From assembly GCF_027579695.1 (NCBI RefSeq), contig NC_083583.1:18936257-19000256 (forward strand): a stretch of DNA of 64,000 nucleotides, written 5' to 3'. The DNA is from Neoarius graeffei (lineage: Eukaryota; Chordata; Actinopteri; Siluriformes; Ariidae). Below, piece after piece: positions 63,972 to 64,000 of the stretch (position 1 is the first letter of the stretch; every line of letters starts with the position of its first letter). Position numbers and translations under genes: made by a program. The notes under the pieces were generated by a model that worked only from the letters and a program-made list of their open reading frames with translations, ran no database searches and was not told where the DNA came from.

Positions 63972-64000
63972 GGGTCCCAGCTTATTTTCAAAACTACCAT

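Larger units (their letters stand above)
59815..64000 (-). mobile_element. L2-type LINE, minus orientation, continuing beyond the window
   Basis: The 3' end lies at 59815 (on + CAAGGCAAGGCAAGTTTATTTGTATAGCGC, a tail typical of fish L2 elements as I recall). RT follows at 60419-62746 and endonuclease at 63008-63971. Three younger insertions interrupt it: SINEs at 60019-60368 and 61440-61825, and a 206-bp MITE at 62810-63015. The 5' end is outside the window. Confidence 0.93.

Noticed and set aside
52344-64000. A wwox exon downstream of clec3a
   Set aside because: It is expected from synteny, but no exon with WW-domain or SDR motifs was recognised; the region is mobile elements and unassigned sequence.

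Overview
The window reads as intergenic and intronic DNA from a ray-finned fish (teleost). The signs are Tc1/mariner transposons with long inverted repeats, L2-type LINEs, a Gmr1-type Ty3/gypsy element, many tRNA-headed SINEs with a conserved core, hAT- and piggyBac-like non-autonomous elements and long tetranucleotide arrays. I cannot fix the species; an otophysan or catfish-like genome is only a guess. Nothing resembles a bacterial operon, CRISPR array or phage.

Two host genes are supported, both on the + strand. The last two coding exons of vat1l (2479-2562 and 16228-16326, separated by a 13.7 kb intron) come first. A complete three-exon clec3a follows (44646-44748, 44893-44973, 51696-52093; 193 residues). 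From memory, VAT1L and CLEC3A are also neighbours in tetrapods, upstream of WWOX, so the gene order looks conserved. No wwox exon was recognised in the window.

Layout: 1-2.0 kb degenerate tandem repeats; 2.5-16.3 kb vat1l terminal intron filled with a purine-rich minisatellite, a decayed Tc1 element, a GGAT array, SINEs, a solo LTR and DNA-transposon relics; 16.7-19.6 kb simple repeats and unassigned sequence; 20.2-23.2 kb a 40-bp minisatellite carrying four SINEs; 23.2-34.2 kb DNA-transposon and LINE relics, including a snapback Tc1 element holding a solo LTR; 34.2-44.2 kb a nest of insertions that splits one old Tc1-like relic and contains a 4.9 kb Gmr1-type retrotransposon; 44.6-52.3 kb clec3a, whose 6.7 kb second intron holds a LINE relic, a second snapback palindrome, a recombinase-like exon relic and several SINEs; 52.7-64 kb a nearly intact Tc1 element and two L2-type LINEs, the last running off the window.

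About 22 SINE copies share one tRNA-like head and core but carry at least three different tails. Many have clear target-site duplications, which lets nested insertions be ordered in time. I found no convincing new multi-gene system. The most unusual structures are the 40-bp array whose unit resembles the CTCF core motif and carries SINEs always at the same unit phase, the Gmr1-type element with integrase before reverse transcriptase and a SCAN-like gag, the two Tc1 snapback palindromes, and the tail-swapped SINEs.
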